DNA of 25,975 nucleotides from 2-01-FULL-49-17 sp964553025. GTDB lineage: Bacteria > Patescibacteriota > Minisyncoccia > 2-02-FULL-40-12 > GWA2-44-9. Below, in pieces: positions 19,257 through 25,975 of this stretch (positions are counted from its first letter, which is position 1; each line of letters opens with the position of its first letter). The notes beneath the pieces were generated by a model. It did not search any database. It saw only the letters and a program-made list of their open reading frames with translations, and had not been told where the DNA came from. A program made the position numbers and the translations under genes. Location: positions 1 to 25,975 of the forward strand of contig CAZKJF010000006.1 of NCBI GenBank assembly GCA_964553025.1. Reading direction: 5' to 3'.

Positions 19257-21812
19257 ATGCCCCAACCCAAAAAGCTTTCGGGGGCAGTATTTGATATTAA
19301 GCCCGTCACGCATGGCGGCTCTGTTGACGCACAAAAAATCGAGCAGGTAAAACCGATCATCAATCTTGCCGTCTCGCACGCCCCTCGGCGCATCAAGAAA
19401 AAATCAGGTTTGTCGCGACCGATCGTTGAAACTCCGAAATCTGAAATTCCCGAACCGATTCTCGATCGCGTACCGACCGATTCAGCCGGCCCGCAAGAAG
19501 ATTTTGAATCGCTGGTCAATAATGATTTGGATTTGGATATAGAGCTGGCCCGCGTCGGAGGGACGATCGTCTCGACATTCGGCGCCCGGCCGCGAGTCCG
19601 CACGATCAAACAGGATACGTATCAACCCGCGGCTCACAACTTAAATGATATCGTTTCGGAAATCCACCGCTCCTCGCGTTCGGTCCGCCGCGGGCCGGAT
19701 GCGGCACCGGAGCCGATTCTCGAACCCGAGGCACCTGTGCCGCTTCAGGAAGAAGCGGCACAGGTGCCTGGCCCGGATCTCGCGATCCAGTTGGCGGCCG
19801 ATATCAAAGCCGCGGTTGTGCCGCCGACGGTTTCCGAACCCGTTCTTGCGCAAGCTCGGCCCTTTCTTCGCCGGCCGCTCATTCGTGTTCGCCGCCGCAT
19901 CCGGCTTCGCCGCGTCCTTGTCGGAGCCTGTATTCTGGGCCTCCTCGGTCTTTTGGCCTGGTACGGCATTCGGGCCAAACGCCAAGTCATCCAGGAAAGC
20001 GCATCCGCCGTTGAAAATCTCCAGAGCGCCCAAGACAGTTTGAAGGGCCTGAACTTCTCCGACGCGACCCTGAACTTCGCCTCGGCATACGAGAGTTTCT
20101 CAAAGGCTGGCGACAGCCTTAATTTTATGGGCGCGGCTCTGACCGGCATTATCGCCGATCTGCCGGGCGCTGGCACCGTGAAGTCCGCCAAGAATCTGGT
20201 CAAAGTCGGCCAGCTTTTGTCCGATGCCGGCGCGGCCATGACTCAAGCTATGGATGCGATTGCCAAGACCGGAGCGCTGTTTAATCCAACGGCCAGCGGC
20301 GCGTCTATGGCCGATATCGCTTCGACGTTCAGCAAGGCGCTCGCTATCTCCAAGCAAGATCTCGTAACTTCAGTTTCGCTTCTCGCCGACATCGATCCAA
20401 GCATTATTCCCGCCGACAAGCAGGCGGCATTCGAAGAATTTAAGGATAATCTGCCGCTATTCCAGGACTCCATCAATCAGGCCTCCGATTACGCCCGATT
20501 TTTCCAAAATATGGTTGACCAGAACGCCACCCACCGCTATCTGGTGCTCTTTGAGAATTCCAGCGAATTGCGCCCCGCCGGCGGCTTTCCGGGAACCTAC
20601 GGCGTTATCACCTTCAAGAACGGCAAGCTCGACAATTTCAGCGTTGATGACGTGTATAATCTCGACGGCCAGCTGAAAGAGTCGATCATTCCGCCGCTTC
20701 AGATGCAGCATATCACGCCTAACTGGGGGATGCGCGATGCCAATTGGTTCGTTGATTTTCCGACTTCGGCCCGCAAAGTCGAAGAATTCTACAAAAAAGA
20801 AAGCGGCCAGAGCGTGGATGGCGTAATTATCATGAACCCGAATTTGATGGCACGTATTTTAGCCATTGTGGGGCCGGTCTCGATGCCGCAGTACGGCTTG
20901 ACCCTGACTGGCGACAATGTCCTTGTGAAGCTCCAGGATGAAGTCGAATACGGCAAGAACCGAACCCAGCCCAAGCAGGTGATCAAGGACTTTGCGCCGA
21001 TCCTGCTGCAAAAGATCTACAGCGCTTCATCCGATCAATGGATGCAGATATTCAACACGCTTGTTGCCGGCATGGATCAGCGCGAGATTCTGATGTATTT
21101 TAATAATTTGAATTTAGAGAGTTTCGTCACCGACAAAGGCTTTGGCGGCCAGGTCCGCCAGACTGACGGCGACTTCCTGATGCCGGTGATCACCAACGTC
21201 AAAGGCTCCAAGACTGATACGGTCACGGAGACCCAGTTTGCGGTTGATACGAAATTCGAAGGCGCGGATGCGGTCCACACGCTCACCATCACTCGCACTC
21301 ACAACGGCGGCAAGACCGACTACGGCTTCTACAACAAGCAGAATCCTGCCTATGTCCGCGTTCTCGTGCCCGAGAACGCGGAGCTGATTTCGATCGAAGG
21401 CAACGATACTCCGAATTACAAACCGCTTATCAACTACGCAACCGCCAAGGATTTTGTCCGCGACGAGGATCTGGAAAAATTCGAAACGAGCGGCACGACC
21501 ATGGCTAATGGGGTAACCATGTATCGGGAAGCGGGAAAGGACGAGTTCGGATTCTGGCTGATCACCGATCCCGGCAAAACCAAATCCGTGACCGTCACCT
21601 ACAAGGTTCCTAAAGCGCTGACCGGCAAAACATACGACCTGTACGTCCAGAAGCAGCCGGGCTTGGTCGTGAAAGATTTCACGTTCGGCCTGGTCAATCC
21701 GGCCGGCCTCTCGGCGTCCGCCTCTTATCCGACGCTGTCCGACTCCGGCGGAGAGTATTCCTATTCCGCGCCGCTGACGATCGACCTGCCGATCAAAGTT
21801 GAATTCAAATAG
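19257..21812 (+). CDS. DUF4012-domain membrane-anchored surface protein
   Basis: 851 residues. Residues 1 to about 215 are charged and proline/alanine-rich, probably disordered and cytoplasmic. A single membrane helix follows a basic patch (RRRIRLRRVLVGACILGLLGLLAWYGIRAKRQV). The extracellular part has a helical region (about 250-420) and then the DUF4012 signature: LVLFENSSELRPAGGFPGTYGVITFKNG...DDVYNLDG, TPNWGMRDANWFVDFPTSARKVEEFY, and VDGVIIMNPNLMARILAIVGPV. It resembles LytR-CpsA-Psr-like neighbours in general role only; the function of DUF4012 is not established. Its place after a sugar transferase and GT genes and before murJ suggests a role in attaching or exporting surface polymers. 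It contains an 18-bp and a 12-bp perfect hairpin. Confidence 0.88.
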   Translation: MPQPKKLSGAVFDIKPVTHGGSVDAQKIEQVKPIINLAVSHAPRRIKKKSGLSRPIVETPKSEIPEPILDRVPTDSAGPQEDFESLVNNDLDLDIELARVGGTIVSTFGARPRVRTIKQDTYQPAAHNLNDIVSEIHRSSRSVRRGPDAAPEPILEPEAPVPLQEEAAQVPGPDLAIQLAADIKAAVVPPTVSEPVLAQARPFLRRPLIRVRRRIRLRRVLVGACILGLLGLLAWYGIRAKRQVIQESASAVENLQSAQDSLKGLNFSDATLNFASAYESFSKAGDSLNFMGAALTGIIADLPGAGTVKSAKNLVKVGQLLSDAGAAMTQAMDAIAKTGALFNPTASGASMADIASTFSKALAISKQDLVTSVSLLADIDPSIIPADKQAAFEEFKDNLPLFQDSINQASDYARFFQNMVDQNATHRYLVLFENSSELRPAGGFPGTYGVITFKNGKLDNFSVDDVYNLDGQLKESIIPPLQMQHITPNWGMRDANWFVDFPTSARKVEEFYKKESGQSVDGVIIMNPNLMARILAIVGPVSMPQYGLTLTGDNVLVKLQDEVEYGKNRTQPKQVIKDFAPILLQKIYSASSDQWMQIFNTLVAGMDQREILMYFNNLNLESFVTDKGFGGQVRQTDGDFLMPVITNVKGSKTDTVTETQFAVDTKFEGADAVHTLTITRTHNGGKTDYGFYNKQNPAYVRVLVPENAELISIEGNDTPNYKPLINYATAKDFVRDEDLEKFETSGTTMANGVTMYREAGKDEFGFWLITDPGKTKSVTVTYKVPKALTGKTYDLYVQKQPGLVVKDFTFGLVNPAGLSASASYPTLSDSGGEYSYSAPLTIDLPIKVEFK
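19729..19769. repeat. Perfect 18-bp hairpin inside the DUF4012 gene
   Basis: AGGCACCTGTGCCGCTTC (19729-19746) pairs exactly with 19752-19769 around AGGAA. It encodes EAPVPLQEEAAQVPG within the disordered N-terminal region. It is the longest perfect hairpin in the window. Confidence 0.88.
21355..21382. repeat. Perfect 12-bp hairpin inside the DUF4012 gene
   Basis: TCCGCGTTCTCG (21355-21366) pairs exactly with 21371-21382 around TGCC. It encodes VRVLVPENAEL. Confidence 0.8.
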
Positions 21813-21844
21813 CTGTCAGGTCTCGCATAAATCGCAAGATAGGG

Positions 21845-21850
21845 TATACT
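21845..21850 (+). promoter_or_regulatory. -10 box of murJ
   Basis: TATACT ends seven bases before ATG 21858. No good -35 at the expected distance. The spacing again predicts a leaderless mRNA. Confidence 0.5.
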
Positions 21851-21857
21851 TTCAGTA

Positions 21858-23186
21858 ATGTCGAAAATACTCAAGGTGAGCGTGATATTGGGCGGGTTCA
21901 GTTTTGCAGCTGACGTGGTGGCGCTGTTCCGGGATCGCATCTTGGCGTCGAATTTCGGCGCTACTCGGATGCTCGACATCTACTACAGCGCGTTTAAAAT
22001 TCCGGATCTCGTATTCAACTTGCTGGTGCTGGGAGCGGTTTCATCGGCGTTCATTCCCGTATTCGTCGCCAAGCGGCGGGAGAATGAAGCGGATGCCTGG
22101 GGGATTGCCCGGAACTTTACCACCGCGGTTTTCATATTGGTCGTGCTGGCGGCGGGGATCATGTTCATCCTGGCTGGGCCGCTCATGCGTTTAGTCGCAC
22201 CGGGTTTCATCGGCGCCGACCATGACCTCGCGGTATCGCTGACGCGCTGGATGCTGCTCTCGCCGATCCTGTTTTCAATCAGCACCATTTTCGGGTCGGT
22301 TCTTCAATCGCTCGAACGCTTCTGGGCGTACGCCATCGCGCCGGTTCTGTATAATGCTGGCATCATCGTCGGTGCGCTCTGGATTGCGCCGCGGACGGCC
22401 GCGCGCGGATATTTTCCCGTGTACGGCCTGGCGATCGGCGTAATTCTCGGGGCTGCGCTGCATCTGGCGCTTCAGGCCGCCGCGGCGCATCGCGCCGGTT
22501 TCCGCTACCGTCCCTCCTTGAATCTAGCCAATGTCGAATTGCGCCGGATATTCAAACTCATGGTTCCCCGCACGATCGGCCTCGGCGCGTACAGCTTGGA
22601 TTCGGCGATCGTCAACTCGTTTGCTTCGACCCTTGCCGCCGGCAGCATCACGGTTCTCAATGTCGCCAACAACCTTCAGTTCGTGCCGATCGCGGTGGTG
22701 GGCGTGTCGGTGGCGACAGCCGTATTTCCCAAGCTATCGCATCACGCTTCCGGCCAGGAGCTGGCGGAGTTCCGTCGCAAGCTCGCCGGCGCGGTCCGCA
22801 ATACGGCAGCAGTCGTGATTCCGGTCTCGATCGCCGGATATTTTTTGGCCCAGTGGGGGATTAATCTGTTTTTCGGGACAGGCTTGTTTGAAGGATTGAG
22901 CGCCGCGCGGACGGCGGCTGTCCTCCAAATATTCTTGTGGGGCGTGCCGGCCCAAAGTTTGATCCCGATTTTTTCCCGCGCCTTCTATGCGCTCCAAAAC
23001 ACGCTCACGCCGGTCGTTATTTCCGTTTGCGCCATTGTGACCAACGTCACTCTGGCCTGGCTGCTCGGCCTTCATCTGGACCTGGGCGTCAAAGGCCTCG
23101 CGCTGGCGTTTTCCGTCGCTGGCAACATTCAGATATTGCTGTTATGGCTGGCTTTTTGGCATATTTACAAAAACCAATTAACATAA
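21858..23186 (+). CDS. murJ: Lipid II flippase MurJ
   Basis: 442 residues. It flips lipid II to the outer face of the membrane for peptidoglycan synthesis (MOP superfamily). The start ILKVSVILGGFSFAADVVALFRDRILASNFGATRMLDIYYSAFKIPDLVFNLLVLGAVSSAFIPVF is close to MurJ. About 12-13 hydrophobic helices are visible. It is shorter than the usual 500-odd residues, with the end at WLAFWHIYKNQLT, so the last one or two helices of the 14-helix family may be absent. A polysaccharide flippase reading is possible given the glycan genes upstream, but the first 60 residues favour MurJ. ATG 21858 follows a -10 box. Confidence 0.85.
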   Translation: MSKILKVSVILGGFSFAADVVALFRDRILASNFGATRMLDIYYSAFKIPDLVFNLLVLGAVSSAFIPVFVAKRRENEADAWGIARNFTTAVFILVVLAAGIMFILAGPLMRLVAPGFIGADHDLAVSLTRWMLLSPILFSISTIFGSVLQSLERFWAYAIAPVLYNAGIIVGALWIAPRTAARGYFPVYGLAIGVILGAALHLALQAAAAHRAGFRYRPSLNLANVELRRIFKLMVPRTIGLGAYSLDSAIVNSFASTLAAGSITVLNVANNLQFVPIAVVGVSVATAVFPKLSHHASGQELAEFRRKLAGAVRNTAAVVIPVSIAGYFLAQWGINLFFGTGLFEGLSAARTAAVLQIFLWGVPAQSLIPIFSRAFYALQNTLTPVVISVCAIVTNVTLAWLLGLHLDLGVKGLALAFSVAGNIQILLLWLAFWHIYKNQLT

Positions 23187-23192
23187 TATAAT
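23164..23192 (+). promoter_or_regulatory. Promoter of the small CxxC-protein gene
   Basis: TTTACA (23164-23169), exactly 17-bp spacer, perfect TATAAT (23187-23192). The -10 overlaps the last bases of the murJ stop and touches ATG 23193. The next in-frame ATG at 23199 is six bases away, where transcription would start. So 23199 is the likely start codon of a leaderless mRNA. Confidence 0.8.
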
Positions 23193-23198
23193 ATGAGT

Positions 23199-23519
23199 AT
23201 GGAAACGCAGGAAAAGCTCTTTGAGACCGCAAAAGAGAAAGCCCGGCCGCTCCCGGGCCAGGATCTGGGCCGAACCCATCGCCCGGATTTCGAGGATCTG
23301 CTCGATCCCGTCGAGCCGGCGCCGGCCGAACTGAAGCCGGAAGGCCAGGACTTCGAGAACGGCCATCTGACGCTCAAGTTCGTGGAGAGTTACAACTTTC
23401 CCGAATTCCGGCGCCAGCTCGAAAAGCAGGAACCCCAGCGCATGGCCGCGGCTCTGAACCACTTCGGCAATTGCCAGAAGTGCCGCGACCTTCGCGATCG
23501 GCCCGATTCCGTTCAGTAG
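23199..23519 (+). CDS. Small soluble protein with a C-terminal CxxC, unknown function
   Basis: 106 residues. I do not recognise a family. The protein is hydrophilic with no membrane segment. The N-terminal half is Pro/Glu-rich (RPLPGQDLGRTHRPDFEDLLDPVEPAPAELKPEGQ). The C-terminal half has predicted helices (ESYNFPEFRRQLEKQEPQRMAAALNHFG) and ends NCQKCRDLRDRPDSVQ with a single CxxC. A lone CxxC could bind metal as a dimer or act in redox, but nothing proves either. The start at 23199 is chosen from the promoter position; ATG 23193 would add MS. It ends 16 bases before the hairpin upstream of lepA. Confidence 0.7.
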   Translation: METQEKLFETAKEKARPLPGQDLGRTHRPDFEDLLDPVEPAPAELKPEGQDFENGHLTLKFVESYNFPEFRRQLEKQEPQRMAAALNHFGNCQKCRDLRDRPDSVQ

Positions 23520-23535
23520 CAGGCACGCTCACCCG

Positions 23536-23567
23536 TGATCCCGTCGTACTCGGCGGGATCAATTTTT
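23536..23567 (+). terminator. Intrinsic terminator or attenuator immediately before lepA
   Basis: TGATCCCGTCG (23536-23546) pairs with CGGCGGGATCA (23551-23561) with one G-U, around TACT, followed by ATTTTT ending at the base before ATG 23568. The form is that of a rho-independent terminator. No promoter is visible between it and lepA, so lepA would need read-through. Confidence 0.7.
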
Positions 23568-25361
23568 ATGAACCATATTCGAAATTTCTGCATCATCGCC
23601 CACATTGACCACGGAAAATCGACGCTTGCCGACCGGTTTTTAGAATTGACGGGAACCGTAGAAAAACGAAAAATGCAGGCCCAATATCTCGACCAGATGG
23701 ACTTGGAGCGCGAACGCGGCATTACCATCAAATTGCAACCGGTACGCATGCGCTACCAACACAAAGGCCAAGAGTACACGCTCAATCTTATTGATACGCC
23801 GGGCCATGTGGATTTTTCATATGAAGTGTCGCGATCATTGGCTGCCGTTGAAGGCGCAATCCTATTGGTGGATGCGTCCAAGGGCGTTCAGGCCCAGACG
23901 CTGGCGAATTTGCACCTTGCCCAGCAGCAGGGGCTGGCCATTGTGGCGGCGATCAATAAAATCGATCTGCCGAATGCGCGGCCGGCCCAGGTGAAAGAAG
24001 AATTGTCGTATCTGCTTGGCATCGAGCCGGAAGAAATTTTGGAAATTTCAGGCAAGAACGGGACCAACGTCGATCGGCTTTTGGAAAAGGTGATTGAAAG
24101 AGTGCCGGCGCCGAAGGCGCCGGCCGATGAGACGCTTCGCGCGCTTGTATTTGATTCCACATTCGATGCCTACAAGGGCGTCATCGCATACGCCCGTATT
24201 TTCAGCGGCTCGATGGCGAAACAGGCGCCGATTGCCGCCTATGCCACCAAAGTTCGGGCCGAAGCGCTTGAGATTGGGTATTTTGCGCCGATGCTGACCC
24301 AGTCGCCGGCGCTTCGCGCCGGCGACATTGGCTACATCGCTACTGGCCTGAAAGACCCCGGCCAGATTCGCGTCGGCGATACGATCACCGAGCCGCGAAT
24401 GCTTGAGGCCGCCGGCTTCAAACCGTTAGCCGGCTATAAAGAACCGCGCGCAATGGTTTTCGCCAGCTTCTTTCCCGAAAATAGCGAGGATTATGAATTG
24501 CTCCGCGATGCATTGAGCAAATTAAAACTAACCGATGCTTCGCTCACGTTCGACCCCGAATCCTCGGCGGGCTTGGGCCGTGGTTTTCGCGTCGGCTTCT
24601 TGGGCATGCTCCACGTCGAGATCATTTCCGAGCGGCTTCGGCGGGAATTTAACCTGGGCCTGATTATTTCCACGCCGTCGGTAGAGTACCAAGTGGCCTT
24701 GAAAGACGGGGAGACCCTGCACATCCGCTCCGCTGCGATGCTGCCCGATCCGACCCATATTGAAACAATCGCCGAGCCTGTGGTGTCGATGGAGTTGATC
24801 ACCCCGACCTCATATGTCGGCAGCGTCATGGAATTGGTCTCTACCTATCGCAACACCTATCATTCGACCGAATATATCGGCAAAGAAACCGCGATCTTGA
24901 AATACGATATGCCGTTGGCCGAAATCGTAACCGATTTCTACGACAAACTGAAAAGCGTTTCATCCGGCTACGCTTCGATGAGCTATGAACCCGTCGGTTT
25001 TCAGAAAGGGGACTTGGTTCGATTGGATATTTTGATCGCCGGCGACATGGTTGAGCCGTTTTCGCGCATTGTGCCGCGCAGCGCGGCCTTCTTCGAAGGC
25101 CGCGCGATGGTTGCCAAGCTCAAAGAAATCATTCCTCAGCAAATGTTCGAAGTTTCCATCCAGGCTGCAATCGGCGGAAAGATCGTCGCTCGCGAGACGC
25201 TCCGCGCCCATCGCAAAGACGTTACCCAGCACATGTACGGCGGCGATATCACCCGCCGCATGAAGCTCTGGAAGAAGCAAAAGGAAGGCAAAAAGCGGAT
25301 GAAGGAAACCGGCCGAGTCAATCTCTCCCACGACGTGTTTTTGAAGATGCTCAAGCGGTAG
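23568..25361 (+). CDS. lepA: Elongation factor 4 (LepA), ribosome-associated GTPase
   Basis: 597 residues, the usual LepA length. It binds ribosomes and is linked to initiation, 30S maturation or back-translocation; the exact role is debated. G1 is AHIDHGKSTLADR (10-22), G2 RERGITIKLQ, G3 DTPGHVDFSYE, G4 NKIDLPNA and G5 SGKNG. Domains II-V follow, with GLGRGFRVGFLGMLHVEII, GYASMSYEPVGF and the LepA-specific C-terminal domain (IGGKIVARETLRAHRKDVTQHMYGGDITRRMKLWKKQKEGKKRMK). ATG 23568 (MNHIRNFCIIAHIDHG) matches the family start. A GTG at 23535 is in frame but would be within the hairpin. Three perfect hairpins of 9-11 bp lie inside the gene. Confidence 0.97.
   Translation: MNHIRNFCIIAHIDHGKSTLADRFLELTGTVEKRKMQAQYLDQMDLERERGITIKLQPVRMRYQHKGQEYTLNLIDTPGHVDFSYEVSRSLAAVEGAILLVDASKGVQAQTLANLHLAQQQGLAIVAAINKIDLPNARPAQVKEELSYLLGIEPEEILEISGKNGTNVDRLLEKVIERVPAPKAPADETLRALVFDSTFDAYKGVIAYARIFSGSMAKQAPIAAYATKVRAEALEIGYFAPMLTQSPALRAGDIGYIATGLKDPGQIRVGDTITEPRMLEAAGFKPLAGYKEPRAMVFASFFPENSEDYELLRDALSKLKLTDASLTFDPESSAGLGRGFRVGFLGMLHVEIISERLRREFNLGLIISTPSVEYQVALKDGETLHIRSAAMLPDPTHIETIAEPVVSMELITPTSYVGSVMELVSTYRNTYHSTEYIGKETAILKYDMPLAEIVTDFYDKLKSVSSGYASMSYEPVGFQKGDLVRLDILIAGDMVEPFSRIVPRSAAFFEGRAMVAKLKEIIPQQMFEVSIQAAIGGKIVARETLRAHRKDVTQHMYGGDITRRMKLWKKQKEGKKRMKETGRVNLSHDVFLKMLKR
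24302..24326. repeat. Perfect 11-bp hairpin inside lepA
   Basis: GTCGCCGGCGC (24302-24312) pairs exactly with 24316-24326 around TTC. A second, 9-bp one lies at 24104-24124 (GCCGGCGCC, loop GAA). Confidence 0.8.
25081..25105. repeat. Perfect 11-bp hairpin near the 3' end of lepA
   Basis: GCGCGGCCTTC (25081-25091) pairs exactly with 25095-25105 around TTC. It encodes part of RSAAFFEGRAM. Confidence 0.8.
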
Positions 25362-25363
25362 GG

Positions 25364-25391
25364 TTGATTTTTTCAGGAGAAAGGGTATAAT
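25364..25391 (+). promoter_or_regulatory. Promoter of the DksA/TraR-type gene
   Basis: TTGATT (25364-25369), 16-bp spacer, perfect TATAAT (25386-25391). The -35 starts just after the lepA stop. The predicted start near 25398 gives a leader of about 43 nt, unlike the leaderless pattern at other promoters here. Confidence 0.75.
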
Positions 25392-25404
25392 CTGGACCAG
25401 CACA

Positions 25405-25437
25405 ATGGCAGCAGGTTCGTTCAAAACAGGACGGTGA
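25405..25437 (+). CDS. Possible 10-residue upstream ORF
   Basis: ATG 25405 opens MAAGSFKTGR and stops at TGA 25435-25437, three bases before the ATG of the zinc-finger gene. It begins about seven bases after the predicted transcription start. Terminating ribosomes could re-initiate at ATG 25441, so it may couple or attenuate expression. There is no proof of translation. Confidence 0.35.
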   Translation: MAAGSFKTGR

Positions 25438-25440
25438 ACT

Positions 25441-25854
25441 ATGGCGGCAAACAGCATGGCAGTCGCTCGGCGAGTCAGCTTGAAGCGCATCCTCTCGGAG
25501 TACCAAGCGCGGGTGCAAGCCGAGGTTTCGGAATACGAGAGACGAATGCGCCGGAGCGGCGCCGCGGGCCGGCAGGTTCTCGACGCCGGCGAAGCCGCCG
25601 CAGACGAGATCCAGGATGACCTGGATCTGGCCATGAACGATCTGCGGATGGAAATGCTTCGGATGATCGAGGGCGCGATCGAACGCGTCAAAGACGGCAC
25701 CTACGGCTACTGCTTCGACTGCGGCGAGGAAATCACGGAAAAACGGCTGAAAGCCGTGCCGTTCGCCGTTCGGTGCAAGAACTGCGAAGAACACGCCGAG
25801 CAGAATGGCCGTCGGCCGGCCGTGCGCCGGCCGGTGTTCGATTTGTCGGCATGA
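25441..25854 (+). CDS. DksA/TraR-family zinc-finger protein
   Basis: 137 residues. Members bind the RNA polymerase secondary channel and modulate transcription. A helical, coiled-coil-like N-terminal part (RILSEYQARVQAEVSEYERRM...AADEIQDDLDLAMNDLRMEMLRMIEGAIERVKDGTYG) leads into a C4 zinc finger: C91-x2-C94, then C112-x2-C115 in YCFDCGEEITEKRLKAVPFAVRCKNC. The DxxDxA tip motif of DksA is not clearly present, so it is closer to the general TraR/YteA group. ATG 25441 is preferred, with an AGGACGG Shine-Dalgarno-like stretch about 7-9 bases upstream. It has its own promoter and terminator. Confidence 0.88.
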   Translation: MAANSMAVARRVSLKRILSEYQARVQAEVSEYERRMRRSGAAGRQVLDAGEAAADEIQDDLDLAMNDLRMEMLRMIEGAIERVKDGTYGYCFDCGEEITEKRLKAVPFAVRCKNCEEHAEQNGRRPAVRRPVFDLSA

Positions 25855-25870
25855 ATGCTTCCGACAAAAA

Positions 25871-25918
25871 TACCCCCGTCGGGGTGCCTTAAGCAGCCCC
25901 ACGGGGGGGTTTTTTTTT
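25871..25918 (+). terminator. Strong rho-independent terminator
   Basis: ACCCCCGT (25872-25879) pairs with the ACGGGGGGT side, and inside it GGGGTGC pairs with GCAGCCCC with single bulges, around CTTAA. A run of nine or so T follows (25910-25918). It is the best canonical terminator in the window. Confidence 0.9.
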
Positions 25919-25929
25919 ACCCAGAAAAA

Positions 25930-25938
25930 TGGTACAAT
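25930..25938 (+). promoter_or_regulatory. Extended -10 promoter of the last gene
   Basis: TGG-TACAAT (TG 25930-25931, hexamer 25933-25938) ends five bases before ATG 25944. No -35 is clear in the T-run upstream. The predicted transcript would be leaderless. Confidence 0.55.
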
Positions 25939-25943
25939 TAGAA

Positions 25944-25975
25944 ATGCGGCCCCACCCAGAAAGCAAAAAAGCAGA
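25944..25975 (+). CDS. Start of an unidentified gene (partial)
   Basis: ATG 25944 opens MRPHPESKKA and runs off the window end. Ten residues are too few to assign a family. It is called because an extended -10 sits at the same distance seen for other genes here and a strong terminator isolates it from the gene before. Confidence 0.4.
   Translation, partial: MRPHPESKKA

Noticed and set aside
23535..23567. GTG start for lepA
   Set aside because: It would add MIPSYSAGSIF, which is not seen in the family and is encoded by a terminator hairpin. ATG 23568 gives the normal start.

Overview
This window reads like a piece of a small-genome bacterial chromosome from the Candidate Phyla Radiation (Patescibacteria), probably a parcubacterial-type lineage. 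Supporting signs are the short intergenic gaps, many 4-11 bp gene overlaps, a large DUF4012 surface protein beside a polyisoprenyl sugar-phosphate transferase and GT4 glycosyltransferases, a short divergent phosphoglycerate kinase, and -10 boxes sitting directly in front of start codons. The lineage is an inference; no phylogeny was run. No phage, CRISPR, transposase or toxin-antitoxin genes were seen.

Layout. 1-3530 (+): C-terminal tail of an unknown gene, nusB, rnc, a small membrane protein, rpsP, tsaC and uppP. 3531-3857: AT-rich gap holding tRNA-Leu(CAA) on the minus strand with its own promoter. 3858-5536 (+): parA-parB. 5612-8717 (-): dprA-topA, convergent with parB. 8791-11875 (+): overlapping operon of GT2 glycosyltransferase, galT-like, DedA and tpiA. 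11888-12667 (-): an uncharacterised TrpF-like TIM-barrel gene. 12751-15131 (+): pgk, DHH phosphoesterase, RNase HI, followed by the RNase P RNA gene with its own extended -10 promoter. 15624-23186 (+): cell-surface block with sugar-phosphate transferase, two GT4 enzymes, DUF4012 protein and murJ. 23199-25975 (+): small CxxC protein, lepA, a DksA/TraR-type zinc-finger protein and the start of one more gene.

How the genes fit together. RNA processing and translation (nusB, rnc, rpsP, tsaC, rnpB, tRNA-Leu, RNase HI, DHH phosphoesterase, lepA), envelope lipid-carrier and polysaccharide work (uppP, sugar transferase, glycosyltransferases, murJ, DedA), chromosome maintenance (parAB, topA, dprA) and lower glycolysis (tpiA, pgk) are interleaved.

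Three signals are not explained by ordinary annotation. (1) A two-copy palindromic element of about 100 bp (568-665 and 5541-5642) has a near-identical 65-bp core, but its outer arms differ between copies while staying self-complementary within each copy. (2) There is a large excess of perfect hairpins (arms 11-18 bp, loops 2-8 nt), mostly inside coding sequences and unrelated to one another in sequence. (3) Sigma70-type -10 boxes recur 5-9 nt upstream of ATG with no Shine-Dalgarno sequence, which predicts widespread leaderless mRNAs.
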